Source: Isoptericola cucumis
GTDB taxonomy: Bacteria; Actinomycetota; Actinomycetes; Actinomycetales; Cellulomonadaceae
DNA length: 64,000 nt
Reading direction: 5' to 3'
NCBI RefSeq assembly: GCF_014635665.1
Contig: NZ_BMDG01000002.1
Location: 372,001 to 436,000 of the forward strand
A program made the translations under genes and the position numbers. Position 1 is the first letter of the stretch. Each line of letters begins with the position of its first letter. The notes below the pieces were generated by a model that saw only the letters and a list, made by a program, of their open reading frames with translations, was not told the DNA's origin and ran no database searches. Positions 6,814 through 15,498 of this stretch are shown here, one piece after another.

Positions 6814-8556
6814 ATGCGCAAAGATGTGCTCGTGCCCCTCCGGAACGCCCGATTCGTCCTGCCTGCCCTCGTCGCGACCGGTGCGCTGGTGCTCAGCGGG
6901 TGCAGCGCTCCGCAGACCGACGACGCCGCGAGCCCCGACGCGTCGGCGCCGTCCGTGGCGGTGCGCGACATCGAGCCGCACGCCGTGCTGCTCGACTCCG
7001 CCGACCCGGCCGAGCTGGCGCTCACGGCCAGCCAGACGGTGTACTCCCGCGCCGAGACGGTGGTGCTCGCCGACGCCGACGACGAGGAGGCCCGGGGGGC
7101 GCTCGCCGCGGCCGCTGTCGCGGTGCGGGCCCCGGCGCTGCTCGCCCGGGGCGGGACGTCCGACGGGGGGCTGGGCGAGGAGCTGCAGCGCCTCGGCGCC
7201 CGCGCCGCCGTGGTGGTCGGCGAGGAGGACGGTGTCGCGGCCGAGGCCGCGGAGGCGGCCGGTGTGCAGGTGGTGCACCTGGAGGCCGACGTCGTGACGA
7301 CGCCCCCGGAGCCCGACCAGGCGGACCCGGAGGACGACCAGCCCGAGTACCCGGAGCTGGAGGAGGACGACCTGGCGGACCTGGTCGGAGACCTCGAGGA
7401 CGTCCTCGGAACGCCTGTGGCGGCGGGCGCCGACGACGGCTCCGGTGAGGGGATGCTGCGCGAGGTCCTGGCCGTCGTCGACCCGCAGCCCGGGCAGGAG
7501 GCGGCGATCGCGTCGCTGCGGGCGGCCGGCGCGGTCCCCGCCGACGTGCCGGGCGGCGACCTCGGCGCGCTGAGCGCCGTCAGCACGCTGGACGAGGCGC
7601 AGGCGCTCACGGTCGTGGGGGTGGGTGCGTCGTTCGGCGACCCGGAGGAGTTCGGCTGGCGCGTCGCGGCGGCCGAGCGGGCCGCCCTCCTGCCGACGGG
7701 CTCCCAGCACCTGCTGCCCGCGCGGTACGTCACGACGTCGGCGTCCGTCTGGGACGACCCCGAGTCCGTCGTCGCGCGGGCGCAGGAGGCCGCCGCGGCC
7801 TACGGCGAAGTGCCCGACGCCACCGACGAGTCGGCGGGCGGCACGACGGACGACGCTTCGGACGACGCTTCGGACGACACGACCGGCGACACGACGGACG
7901 ACGCCGGTGACGACGAGCAGGAGCCGCCGACGACGTCCGAGGGCGAGCTCGTCGTCCCGACCCTGGTCGTGACGGCGAGCGCGTCGTCCGGCTCCCCGGG
8001 GGAGGACGGGGACTGGGTGGACGAGGAGGAGCTCGACACGCTGCGGCCGCTCGTCGCCGCCGCACGGGACGAGGGGGTGTACGTGCTGCTGGACATCGGG
8101 GCGGGCGCGGCGCCGCTCGTCGAGGAGGTCCGGCACGTGGAGCCGCTGCTGCGCGCCGGGGGCGTGGGCGTGTCGGTGCACCCGGAGGGCCGGATCGGTG
8201 ACGGCGTGCAGACGACGAGCCACGAGGTCCCGGTCGCCGAGGTGCAGGACGTCGTGGACCACCTGGCCGGCGTCGTGACGGGCGAGGGTCTGCCTCCGGC
8301 GATGCTCGTGGTCCACCAGACGCGCCCGGAGTCCGTCGTCGACCGCGCGGAGCTGCGGCCCGTGCCGCAGGTCGAGACCGTGGTGCTGGCCGACCGCACC
8401 GGCGGCCCCACCACCGGCGAGTGGGTGTGGGGGCAGGTGAGCATCGGTCTGCCCGACGGCGTCCACGCCGGGTGGTCCGGCCCGGCCGCGCCGTACCCGG
8501 GCGTGGCCGGGACGGTCCCGTCGGAGCCTGCGCCGGTGCTGGTCGCCGCGTCCTGA
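6814..8556 (+). CDS. Secreted lipoprotein with cell-wall-binding-repeat-2-like regions
   Basis: The 580-aa lipoprotein has the lipobox LVLSGC, with Cys at about residue 30. The region at about 75-150 resembles a cell-wall-binding repeat 2: VVLADADDEEARGALAAAA, PALLARGG, then EELQRLGARAAVVVGEE. A second, weaker unit may follow around EDLEDVLGTPV. Between about residues 335 and 375 there is an Asp/Thr-rich linker built from TTDD/DDASDD repeats. The second half (LVVPTLVVTAS onward, then VYVLLDIGAGAAPLVEEV) is an unassigned alpha/beta-like domain. It presumably acts at the cell surface; no enzymatic motif is recognised. The ATG at 6814 is chosen as the first start downstream of the palindrome. 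Confidence 0.65.
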   Translation: MRKDVLVPLRNARFVLPALVATGALVLSGCSAPQTDDAASPDASAPSVAVRDIEPHAVLLDSADPAELALTASQTVYSRAETVVLADADDEEARGALAAAAVAVRAPALLARGGTSDGGLGEELQRLGARAAVVVGEEDGVAAEAAEAAGVQVVHLEADVVTTPPEPDQADPEDDQPEYPELEEDDLADLVGDLEDVLGTPVAAGADDGSGEGMLREVLAVVDPQPGQEAAIASLRAAGAVPADVPGGDLGALSAVSTLDEAQALTVVGVGASFGDPEEFGWRVAAAERAALLPTGSQHLLPARYVTTSASVWDDPESVVARAQEAAAAYGEVPDATDESAGGTTDDASDDASDDTTGDTTDDAGDDEQEPPTTSEGELVVPTLVVTASASSGSPGEDGDWVDEEELDTLRPLVAAARDEGVYVLLDIGAGAAPLVEEVRHVEPLLRAGGVGVSVHPEGRIGDGVQTTSHEVPVAEVQDVVDHLAGVVTGEGLPPAMLVVHQTRPESVVDRAELRPVPQVETVVLADRTGGPTTGEWVWGQVSIGLPDGVHAGWSGPAAPYPGVAGTVPSEPAPVLVAAS

Positions 8557-8560
8557 CCGG

Positions 8561-8630
8561 GTCGGAGCAGGTCGGAGCAGGTCGGAGCAGGTCGGAGCAG
8601 GTCGGAGCAGGTCGGAGCAGGTCGGAGCAC
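8561..8630 (+). repeat. Seven tandem 10-bp repeats
   Basis: GTCGGAGCAG occurs seven times head to tail (last copy ends C), just after the lipoprotein stop. The period is close to one helical turn. There is no spacer/repeat alternation, so this is not CRISPR. Confidence 0.95.
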
Positions 8631-8668
8631 GGCGTCGAGCCGGGGTGGTCGCCGGTGGCGCGGCGTCG

Positions 8669-8698
8669 TTGACAGGGATTCGGCAGGGTCACTAACGT
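8669..8698 (+). promoter_or_regulatory. Sigma-70-type promoter of GH20 gene
   Basis: TTGACA (8669-8674), an 18-nt spacer, then TAACGT (8693-8698). This is one of the best consensus promoters in the window. The leader is about 40 nt, with GGAG before the ATG at 8746. Confidence 0.7.
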
Positions 8699-8745
8699 TT
8701 CATGTTCCGCGGCCCTGGCCGACCCCTGTCTGGAGACTGATCGCG

Positions 8746-10239
8746 ATGCTGCCTCTGATCCCCTGGCCCACCGCCGTCGAACCGAGCGACGCGCCGCCGC
8801 TGCGCGCGGGGGCGGTGCGGATCACGGCGCCGGACGCCGAGCTCGCCGGGCTGGCCGCCGAGCAGCTCGCCGCCGCCGGGCTGCCGGTCGTGACCGGGGG
8901 CGACGCCTCCTCGGCCGACGCCCCTGCGGCCGCGGGTGCTGCGGACGTCGTCGGGGTCGTCGACGTCGTGCTGCGGCTGGACGAGAGTGCCGGGCCGGCC
9001 GGCTCCGACAACCCGGAGCGCTACACCCTGCGGGTCGCCGCCGACGGCGTCGTCGCCACGGCCCCCGAGCGGGTGGGCCTGCTGCACGCGGTGCGCACGC
9101 TGCGCCAGCTGGTGCCCGCGCCGGCCGGTGCCGGCGCCGCGCCGACCGTGCCCGCCGTCGTCGTGCACGACGCCCCGCGCTACGGGTGGCGGGGCCTGTC
9201 GTTCGACGTCGTGCGGCACTGGTTCGGGCCGGCGGACATGCGCGCCGTGGTCGACCTGGTCGCGGCGTTCAAGTTGCGCGTGCTGCACCTGCACCTCACC
9301 GACGACCAGGGGTGGCGCATCGAGATCCCGTCGCGCCCCGAGCTGGAGAAGGCGTCGGACAACCAGGTGGGCGGCGGCACCGCCGGCTTCCTCACGACCG
9401 AGGACTACCGCGAGCTGCAGGAGTACGCCGCGGCACGGTTCGTCACGATCGTGCCGGAGTTCGACATGCCGGGGCACATCAACGCGGCGACGCACGTCTA
9501 CGGCCATCTGACGAAGGACGGACTGCCGACCGACTCGTACGACGGCATCGAGGTGGGCTTCTCCCGCCTGTGGTTCGACAACCCGGCCACCGAGCCGTTC
9601 CTGCGCGACGTCATCGGCGACCTGGCGGCGATGACCGTCGGCGAGTGGGTGCATGTGGGGGGCGACGAGGTCCACACGATGGAGGTCGAGGAGTTCGGCA
9701 GGTTCGTCGAGCTCGCGGCCCGGATCGTGCGTGAGTCCGGGAAAACGCCGGTCTTCTGGCAGGAGGGCGCGCGCGGCCCCGTCGAGCCGGGCACGCTGCT
9801 GCAGTACTGGGAGCCCAAGGGCGAGGAGTTCGACCGGTTCGTCGCCGCGGCGGGCGCCGGGGCGCGCTTCATCATGTCGCCGGGGAACCACGCGTACCTC
9901 GACATGAAGTACACGCCGGAGCACCCGCTCGGCCTCGCCTGGGCGGGCCATGTCGAGCTGCGCGACTCCTACGAGTGGGAGCCGACGGCGGTCATCGACG
10001 GGCTGTCGGCGGACGCCGTCGAGGGCGTCGAGGCCGCCGTCTGGACCGAGACGATCACCACCCGCGACGAGCTGTTCTCCATGCTGCTGCCCCGCCTGGG
10101 CGCGGTCGCCGAGGTGGCGTGGACCGCTCCCGAGCGCAAGGACTGGGAGGCGTTCCGCGCCCGGACTGCCGCGCAGGCCCCGGCATGGCGCGACGCGGGG
10201 TGGGAGTTCCACCCGACCCCCCAGGTCGACTGGCCCTGA
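8746..10239 (+). CDS. Beta-N-acetylhexosaminidase, GH20
   Basis: The 497-aa protein releases terminal GlcNAc/GalNAc by substrate-assisted catalysis. Residues 1-140 form the GH20b-type N-terminal domain. The catalytic barrel starts at PRYGWRGLSFDVVRHWF, continues with VLHLHLTDDQGWRIEI and TIVPEFDMPGH, and contains HVGGDEV, whose Asp-Glu pair is the polarising residue and general acid. WQEG and WTETI near the end line the active site. There is no signal peptide, so it probably works in the cytosol on imported chitobiose or wall fragments. It has its own strong promoter and a bidirectional terminator downstream. Confidence 0.92.
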   Translation: MLPLIPWPTAVEPSDAPPLRAGAVRITAPDAELAGLAAEQLAAAGLPVVTGGDASSADAPAAAGAADVVGVVDVVLRLDESAGPAGSDNPERYTLRVAADGVVATAPERVGLLHAVRTLRQLVPAPAGAGAAPTVPAVVVHDAPRYGWRGLSFDVVRHWFGPADMRAVVDLVAAFKLRVLHLHLTDDQGWRIEIPSRPELEKASDNQVGGGTAGFLTTEDYRELQEYAAARFVTIVPEFDMPGHINAATHVYGHLTKDGLPTDSYDGIEVGFSRLWFDNPATEPFLRDVIGDLAAMTVGEWVHVGGDEVHTMEVEEFGRFVELAARIVRESGKTPVFWQEGARGPVEPGTLLQYWEPKGEEFDRFVAAAGAGARFIMSPGNHAYLDMKYTPEHPLGLAWAGHVELRDSYEWEPTAVIDGLSADAVEGVEAAVWTETITTRDELFSMLLPRLGAVAEVAWTAPERKDWEAFRARTAAQAPAWRDAGWEFHPTPQVDWP

Positions 10240-10247
10240 TCCGGGGT

Positions 10248-10276
10248 GCTGTGGGCGTGGGGCTCACGCCCACAGC
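10248..10276. terminator. Bidirectional terminator between GH20 and pmt
   Basis: GCTGTGGGCGT, 7-nt loop, ACGCCCACAGC: an 11-bp perfect stem in the gap between the convergent genes. Confidence 0.75.
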
Positions 10277-10288
10277 CCCTCCGGCTCG

Positions 10289-12124
10289 TCAGATCCACGA
10301 CTCCAGCCGCATGACGGACTGCCAGTACGGGTACGGCACCTGCATGCCCGACCACAGCGGGTAGAAGACCACCGACACGGCGACGATCATCGCCACGACC
10401 ACGGTGATCACGGCGACGGTGCGGCCGCGGCCGGGCCGGTCCTCCGTCCGCTCGAGCGCGACGACCATCGGGTACAGCAGCGTGAGCACCACCCACGGCG
10501 TGAAGACGATCGAGTAGAACGTGAAGATGGTCCGGTCGCTGAACGGCGGGGCGTACGCGAACCACGGCAGCCAGCCGGCGACGGTGCCGCTGAGCACGGC
10601 GAGCGCCCGCCAGTCCCGCAGCCGGACCCCCAGCCACACGGTGGCGACGATCGCGAGCGCGGCGAGCAGCCACAGCAGCGGGTTGCCGAGCGACGTGACC
10701 GCCCGCGCGCAGGCGTCCGCGGCGTCGGCGGGGCACCCGCCCGTGCCGGGGGCGTCCTTCTCCCAGAAGAACGACGTGGGGCGCCACTGCACGATCCACC
10801 CCAGGGGGTGGGCGGCGTAGCCGTGCTCGGAGCTCAGCCCGGTGTGGAAGTCCCACATCTGGCGGTGGTACTCGACGAGGCTGCGCAGCGGGTCCGGGAG
10901 CCAGGTGACGCCGGCGCCCGGATTGTCCGCGGCCCACTGCCGCAGGTAGGCGCCCTGGTGGGTGAACCAGGACCACCACGACGCCACGTAGACGACGAGC
11001 GCGGTCGGCACGATCGTCACGAACGCGGGCACGGCGTCGACGACGAGGGAGTCCTCCCACCAGCGCCCGACGCCGGCGGCGCGCCGCGCGGCCAGGTCCC
11101 ACAGCACGGTGAGGATGCCGAAGACGGCGACGAACCACAGGCCCGACCACTTGGTGCCGCACGCGAGGCCGAGGCTGACCCCCGCCGCGAGCCGCCACCA
11201 CCGGAACCCGAGGCGCGGCCCGTACCGGGCCACCGTGCCGCCCGCGTCCAGGATGGAACCCACCCGGGCCGCGAGCCGCCGCCGGGCCTGCTCGCGATCC
11301 ATCACGAGACAGCCGAACGCGACCAGCACCCACAGCATGAGGAACTGGTCGAGCAGCGCGACGCGCGAGTGCACGATCGCCTCGCCGTCGACGGCCAGCA
11401 GCAGGCCGGCCAGCACCCCCATCAGCGACGACGAGAACAGGCGGCGCGCGATCCGCACCAGCAGGAACACGGCGAGGATGCCGACGACGGCGCTCGCCAG
11501 CCGCCACGCGAACGCGCTGGTCGCGCCGCCGCCCGCCTCCATGCCGAGCCAGATCATCCACTTGCCGACCGGCGGGTGGACGACGTACGACGCCTTCTCG
11601 AGGAAGGTGAAGACGTCGCCCGACTCGAAGGCGGGGTTCGGCTCCTTGGGCCACTGCCCCTCGAAGCCGAGCTCGCCGAGCGTGAAGGCGTCCTTGACGT
11701 AGTACGTCTCGTCGAACACGAGGGTCTGCGGCTGCCCGAGCTGCCACAGCCGCGCGGCCGCCGCCACGAGCGTCACGACGAGCGTGCCGAACCAGCCCCA
11801 GAACCGGTCGCGCACGCGCAGGTCGAGCTGCAGCCGGCGACGGCCCAGCAGGCGCTCCAGCAGCCGGGTCTCGGTGGACCGCTCGTCGGCGGGCACGTCG
11901 GACGGGCTGACGAACGGCGGCACGGGGCGCGCCCACGGGTCGGGCGGCGGGGCGGCGCCGGCGGGCTGCGCCGGCTCCTGGTCGCCCTGCGGCTCGCGCT
12001 CGTGCGGCTCCTGCTCGTCCCGCGGCGGCGCGTCGGTGGCGAGGTGCCTGGCCCGGGTCGCGGGCGCCACGACGGGGGACGGCGGCTCTCCGACGGCGGC
12101 GGCGTCGGCGTCGGGTTCGGTCAT
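10289..12124 (-). CDS. pmt: Dolichyl-phosphate-mannose--protein mannosyltransferase (PMT family)
   Basis: The 611-aa polytopic protein O-mannosylates secreted proteins using polyprenyl-phosphate mannose. A cytosolic Pro/Glu-rich tail (about 1-75) precedes many membrane segments. The catalytic DE motif is LVFDETYYVKDAFTLGE in the first extracytoplasmic loop, and HPPVGKWMIWLG follows; both are hallmarks of GT39. The Trp-rich C-terminal segments (SWWSWFTHQGAYLRQW, HPLGWIVQWRP) also fit. Start: a TACGAT box lies 7 nt before the ATG at 12124, favouring it over the ATG three codons upstream (12133). It is divergent from rsmI, as in M. tuberculosis (Rv1002c/Rv1003). Confidence 0.92.
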   Translation of the reverse strand: MTEPDADAAAVGEPPSPVVAPATRARHLATDAPPRDEQEPHEREPQGDQEPAQPAGAAPPPDPWARPVPPFVSPSDVPADERSTETRLLERLLGRRRLQLDLRVRDRFWGWFGTLVVTLVAAAARLWQLGQPQTLVFDETYYVKDAFTLGELGFEGQWPKEPNPAFESGDVFTFLEKASYVVHPPVGKWMIWLGMEAGGGATSAFAWRLASAVVGILAVFLLVRIARRLFSSSLMGVLAGLLLAVDGEAIVHSRVALLDQFLMLWVLVAFGCLVMDREQARRRLAARVGSILDAGGTVARYGPRLGFRWWRLAAGVSLGLACGTKWSGLWFVAVFGILTVLWDLAARRAAGVGRWWEDSLVVDAVPAFVTIVPTALVVYVASWWSWFTHQGAYLRQWAADNPGAGVTWLPDPLRSLVEYHRQMWDFHTGLSSEHGYAAHPLGWIVQWRPTSFFWEKDAPGTGGCPADAADACARAVTSLGNPLLWLLAALAIVATVWLGVRLRDWRALAVLSGTVAGWLPWFAYAPPFSDRTIFTFYSIVFTPWVVLTLLYPMVVALERTEDRPGRGRTVAVITVVVAMIVAVSVVFYPLWSGMQVPYPYWQSVMRLESWI

Positions 12125-12131
12125 CCGCGCC

Positions 12132-12137
12132 ATCGTA
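12132..12137 (-). promoter_or_regulatory. -10 box TACGAT, leaderless promoter of pmt
   Basis: TACGAT on the minus strand overlaps the more upstream ATG and sits 7 nt before the ATG at 12124, which decides the start. Confidence 0.5.
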
Positions 12138-12159
12138 GAGGCGTGGGACGCTGGTCTCC

Positions 12160-13122
12160 ATGACCGCCCACCCGGCCGCCGAGCGTGGCCCCGACGCTTC
12201 CTCCCCCGACGAGCCGCCCGCCACGACGGTCCCGGCCGGTGCGCGGCGCGGTGCCCCCGACGCCGGCGCCCCCGAGGCGGGTGCGGTCGTGCTGGCGGCG
12301 ACGCCGATCGGGAACGTCGAGGACGCGTCGCCGCGGCTGCGGCGGCTGCTCGCGGAGGCGGACGTGGTCGCCGCGGAGGACACCCGCCGGCTGCACGCCC
12401 TGGCGGCCCGGCTGGGCGTGACCGTGGGCGGGCGGGTCACGTCGTACCACGAGCACAACGAGACGGCGCGGGCCGACGAGCTGCTCGACGTCGTCGCGGG
12501 CGGCGGGACGGTGGTCGTCGTGTCGGACGCCGGGATGCCCGTCGTGTCGGATCCCGGCTACCGGGTCGTGGCGCGGGCGGTGGAGCGCGGGCTGCGGGTG
12601 ACCTCGGCCCCCGGGCCGTCGGCGGTGCTCACGGCCCTGGCCCTGTCGGGCCTGCCCACCGACCGGTTCACGTTCGAGGGGTTCGTGCCCCGCAAGGCCG
12701 GGGAGCGTGCGCGCTGGCTCACGGCGCTGGCGGCCGAGCCGCGCACGATGGTCTTCTTCGAGGCGCCGCACCGCATCACGGAGACGCTGCGCGCGATGGC
12801 GGAGGCGTTCGGCGACGGACGCCCGGCGGCGGTGTGCCGGGAGCTGACCAAGACGTACGAGGAGGCGCTGCGCGGGTCCCTCGCGGAGCTGGTCGCGGAG
12901 GCGGAGGAGCGCGCCGCCGACGGCGACGGCCTGCGCGGCGAGATCTGCGTCGTCGTCGGCGGGGCGCCGCCGCGCGAGGCGCCGGGCGTCGAGGATCTGG
13001 CGGCCGAGGTGCTGGCCCGCGTCGCGGCGGGGGAGCGGCTGAAGGCCGCCGTCGCCGACGTCGCGACGACGGCGGGCGTGCCCAAGCGCGACCTCTACGC
13101 GGCGGCCCTCGCCGCGAGGTAG
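12160..13122 (+). CDS. rsmI: 16S rRNA (cytidine(1402)-2'-O)-methyltransferase
   Basis: The 320-aa SAM-dependent tetrapyrrole-methylase-fold enzyme methylates C1402 in the ribosomal P site. Motifs: VVLAATPIGNVEDASPR, VVAAEDTRRLHAL, TSYHEHNE, VVVVSDAGMPVVSDPGYR and SAPGPSAVLTALALSGLP, all diagnostic for RsmI, then FEGFVPRKAGER and VFFEAPHRI. The first ~40 residues are a Pro/Ala-rich extension absent from most homologues. The C-terminal VPKRDLYAAAL matches the family end. It converges on the VOC gene with 7 bp between stops. Confidence 0.95.
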   Translation: MTAHPAAERGPDASSPDEPPATTVPAGARRGAPDAGAPEAGAVVLAATPIGNVEDASPRLRRLLAEADVVAAEDTRRLHALAARLGVTVGGRVTSYHEHNETARADELLDVVAGGGTVVVVSDAGMPVVSDPGYRVVARAVERGLRVTSAPGPSAVLTALALSGLPTDRFTFEGFVPRKAGERARWLTALAAEPRTMVFFEAPHRITETLRAMAEAFGDGRPAAVCRELTKTYEEALRGSLAELVAEAEERAADGDGLRGEICVVVGGAPPREAPGVEDLAAEVLARVAAGERLKAAVADVATTAGVPKRDLYAAALAAR

Positions 13123-13129
13123 ACCGGCG

Positions 13130-13597
13130 TCACGCGACGTCGTCGGGGGCGGCGACGTCGATGCTCCAGGTGACACCGTGCCGGTCGGTGAGCATGCCGA
13201 AACCCGGGCTCCATGCCGAGGCGGCGAGGGTCTCGACGATCGACGCGCCCTCGGAGAGCTTGTCCCAGTAGGCCCGGACCTCGTCGAGGCTGTCGCCGCG
13301 CACGGAGACGAAGAACGGCTGGTCGGTGACGGTCGTGCCGTTCTCTCGTCGCGTCGTACCCGGAGCGGACGTGTACCCGCCCGAGGTGCCCGGGACGTCG
13401 TAACCCATCACCCGGAACCCGTTGTCGGCCTCGACCTGCCCGAAGACGACGTCGTCCGCGCCGGGGGCGTCCTCCGGGGCTCCGAGGTCGCCGTAGGTCA
13501 CGATCGTGAGCTGTCCGCCGAAGACGGACCGGTAGAGCTCCAGCGCCGCGCGCGCATCGCCGCGGAAGTTGAGGTGGGTGGTCGTTGTCAGGCTCAT
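13130..13597 (-). CDS. VOC-family protein, PhnB/glyoxalase type
   Basis: The 155-aa protein of the vicinal-oxygen-chelate fold opens with THLNFRGDARAALELYRSVF and contains DDVVFGQVEADNGFRVMGYD and GFGMLTDRHGVTWSIDV, typical of the DUF1428/PhnB-like 3-demethylubiquinone-methyltransferase-like subgroup. Such proteins often lack assigned substrates and may detoxify or bind small molecules. The ATG at 13597 has GGAG nine bases upstream. It is divergent from a WYL regulator 107 bp away, so that regulator may control it. Confidence 0.8.
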   Translation of the reverse strand: MSLTTTTHLNFRGDARAALELYRSVFGGQLTIVTYGDLGAPEDAPGADDVVFGQVEADNGFRVMGYDVPGTSGGYTSAPGTTRRENGTTVTDQPFFVSVRGDSLDEVRAYWDKLSEGASIVETLAASAWSPGFGMLTDRHGVTWSIDVAAPDDVA

Positions 13598-13690
13598 GTC
13601 CGCTCCAAGGTGAGGGTCTCGACGGGGCGCTTCCCCGGTCGAGAAGCCAGTCTTCCCACCGAGTAGGTCAGTTTCCGTCCTAGACCCGCC

Positions 13691-13696
13691 TATCGT
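13691..13696 (+). promoter_or_regulatory. -10 box TATCGT, leaderless promoter of WYL regulator
   Basis: TATCGT is followed by 7 nt and the GTG at 13704. Confidence 0.5.
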
Positions 13697-13703
13697 CGAC
13701 GGC

Positions 13704-14720
13704 GTGACCACGACCACCTCGCGGCTGCTGCGTCTGCTGTCGCTGCTGCAGACCAGGCGCCACTGGCCAGGCTCCGTGCTCGCGGACCGGCTCGGCATCA
13801 GCCCGCGGACGGTACGCCGCGACGTCGACCGGCTCCGGGAGATGGGGTACAGCATCCACGCCACGATGGGACCCGACGGCGGCTATCGCCTCGACGCGGG
13901 GAACGAGCTGCCGCCACTGCTGTTCGACGACGACCAGGTGGTCGCCCTCGCCGTCGCCCTGGGAGCCGCCACCGCCACCGGCGCAGGCATCGAGGAGGCC
14001 GCGGTCCGTGCGCTGACCACCGTGCGGCAGGTGATGCCCTCCCGCCTGCGCCACCGCCTGGACGCCCTCGCCTTCACCACCCTCGGCGCCGGACACGGAG
14101 ACGCAGGGCCGGAGGCCGTGTCGTCCGAGGTTCTCACCGCGATCTCCACAGCCGTCCGTGCTCGCGAGGTGCTCCGCTTCGACTACGCGGGCGGCCACCA
14201 GGACGCCCGAGGAGAGCCGGCACCGCGGCGCCGCGGCGAACCGCACCATCTCGTCACCTCACGAGGACGCTGGTACCTCGTCGCCTGGGACCTCGACCGC
14301 GACGACTGGCGCCTCTTCCGCGCCGACCGCATCACCCCGCGCATCCCGACCGGGCCGCGTTTCACACCACGCGAGATCCCCGGAGGCGACGTCGTCGACT
14401 ACGTGTCCGCTCGCTTCAAAGGCTCGAGCGAGCACGATCGCTGGCCGTGCACCGGCAAGGTCGTCCTCCGCCGGCCGGCCAGGGAGGTGGTCCCGTTCGC
14501 CGGCGACGGGACCGTCGAAGACCTCGGACCCGACCGGTGCGCCCTCGAAGCCGGCTCCTGGTCGTGGGTGGCCCTCGCGGCCTCCCTCAACCGCTTCGAC
14601 ACCGACATCGAGGTCGTCCACCCGCCCGAGCTCACCCGAGCGTTCGCACTTCTCGCCGTCCGCAACACAGCCACCGCCGCCGTGCGGCGCGCGGGCCCTC
14701 CCGGACCCGAGCCCGGGTGA
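13704..14720 (+). CDS. WYL-domain transcriptional regulator
   Basis: The 338-aa DNA-binding regulator has an N-terminal winged helix (RLLRLLSLLQTRRHWPGSV, then LADRLGISPRTVRRDVDRLR, residues ~5-60), a linker with GPDGGYRL, and a WYL domain (~130-220) where the usual WYL triplet appears as RGRWYLVAWDLDRDDWRLFR. A WCX-type C-terminal extension follows. WYL domains sense small ligands or nucleic acids. The GTG start is fixed by the leaderless promoter. The divergent VOC gene is the obvious candidate target; the regulator probably also controls itself. It converges with the nicotinamidase gene, with 58 bp between stops. Confidence 0.88.
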   Translation: MTTTTSRLLRLLSLLQTRRHWPGSVLADRLGISPRTVRRDVDRLREMGYSIHATMGPDGGYRLDAGNELPPLLFDDDQVVALAVALGAATATGAGIEEAAVRALTTVRQVMPSRLRHRLDALAFTTLGAGHGDAGPEAVSSEVLTAISTAVRAREVLRFDYAGGHQDARGEPAPRRRGEPHHLVTSRGRWYLVAWDLDRDDWRLFRADRITPRIPTGPRFTPREIPGGDVVDYVSARFKGSSEHDRWPCTGKVVLRRPAREVVPFAGDGTVEDLGPDRCALEAGSWSWVALAASLNRFDTDIEVVHPPELTRAFALLAVRNTATAAVRRAGPPGPEPG

Positions 14721-14778
14721 GCACGGACCCACCGACCTGGTCGCGAGCGCGGCGTCGGGACCGATGCGTCTCGACGGC

Positions 14779-15381
14779 TCAGCCGGCGGTGGAGAGGCCC
14801 AGCTCGACGCCCGCGGCGGTGAGCTCGCGCCGGGCCTGCTCGCCCTGCTCGGGGCTCACGGGGATGGTGAGGTCGGTGAGCACGCGGGTCGCGAGCCCGA
14901 GGCCGGCGGCGTCCAGGGCGGTGCGCTTGACGCAGTGCGACTCGACGAGCCCGACGACGTCGGCGGCCTCGATGCGCGCGTCGCGCAGCGCCTGCTCCAG
15001 CGTGCGGCCGTCGTCGTCGGTGCCCTCGAAACCGGAGTAGCCGTGCGCGTACTGCCCCTTCTTCACGGAGACGTCGGGGTGCAGGTCGGCGAGGGCCGGG
15101 TGCAGCTCGGCGTTCGGGGTGCCGGCGATGCCGTGCGGCGGCCACGAGTCGACGAAGTCGGGGGTGTCGCTGAAGTGGTCGCCGGGGTCGACGTGCCAGT
15201 CCTGCGTCGTCACGACCAGCGCGTAGCGGCCCCGGTGCGCCGCGACGTACGCGGCGACGTCGCGTGCGACCTGGTCACCGCCGTCGACGGCGAGCTCACC
15301 GCCCTCGCAGAACGTGGGCTGCACGTCGACGACGACGAGGGCGCGCCGGGGGACCGGCGGCGAGGCGGTGGTGTCGCTCAT
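14779..15381 (-). CDS. pncA: Nicotinamidase / isochorismatase-family amidase
   Basis: The 200-aa cysteine hydrolase deamidates nicotinamide to nicotinate for NAD salvage. The catalytic triad is visible: Asp in ALVVVDVQPTFCEGG, Lys in VSVKKGQYAHGYSGF and Cys in GLVESHCVKRTALDA. The metal-binding Asp/His set is in TQDWHVDPGDHF. SWPPHG and the VLTDLTIPVS helix are typical of PncA rather than other isochorismatase-like proteins, though some VESHCV proteins have other amide substrates. CAGAGT lies 6 nt before the ATG, a weak leaderless box. It is divergent from the sugar dehydrogenase gene. Confidence 0.88.
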   Translation of the reverse strand: MSDTTASPPVPRRALVVVDVQPTFCEGGELAVDGGDQVARDVAAYVAAHRGRYALVVTTQDWHVDPGDHFSDTPDFVDSWPPHGIAGTPNAELHPALADLHPDVSVKKGQYAHGYSGFEGTDDDGRTLEQALRDARIEAADVVGLVESHCVKRTALDAAGLGLATRVLTDLTIPVSPEQGEQARRELTAAGVELGLSTAG

Positions 15382-15498
15382 GCGTCCACTCTGCCACCGT
15401 TCGTCCGGACGGCGTGAGTGGTGCACACCACGGGTGAACCGGGCGCCCGACGGCCGGATGCCGGTGCGCCCTGCGGCGCGGGCCAGCAGGATGGGCGG

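Noticed and set aside
8561-8630. Possible CRISPR array
   Set aside because: The units are 10 bp and contiguous, with no spacers and no cas genes.
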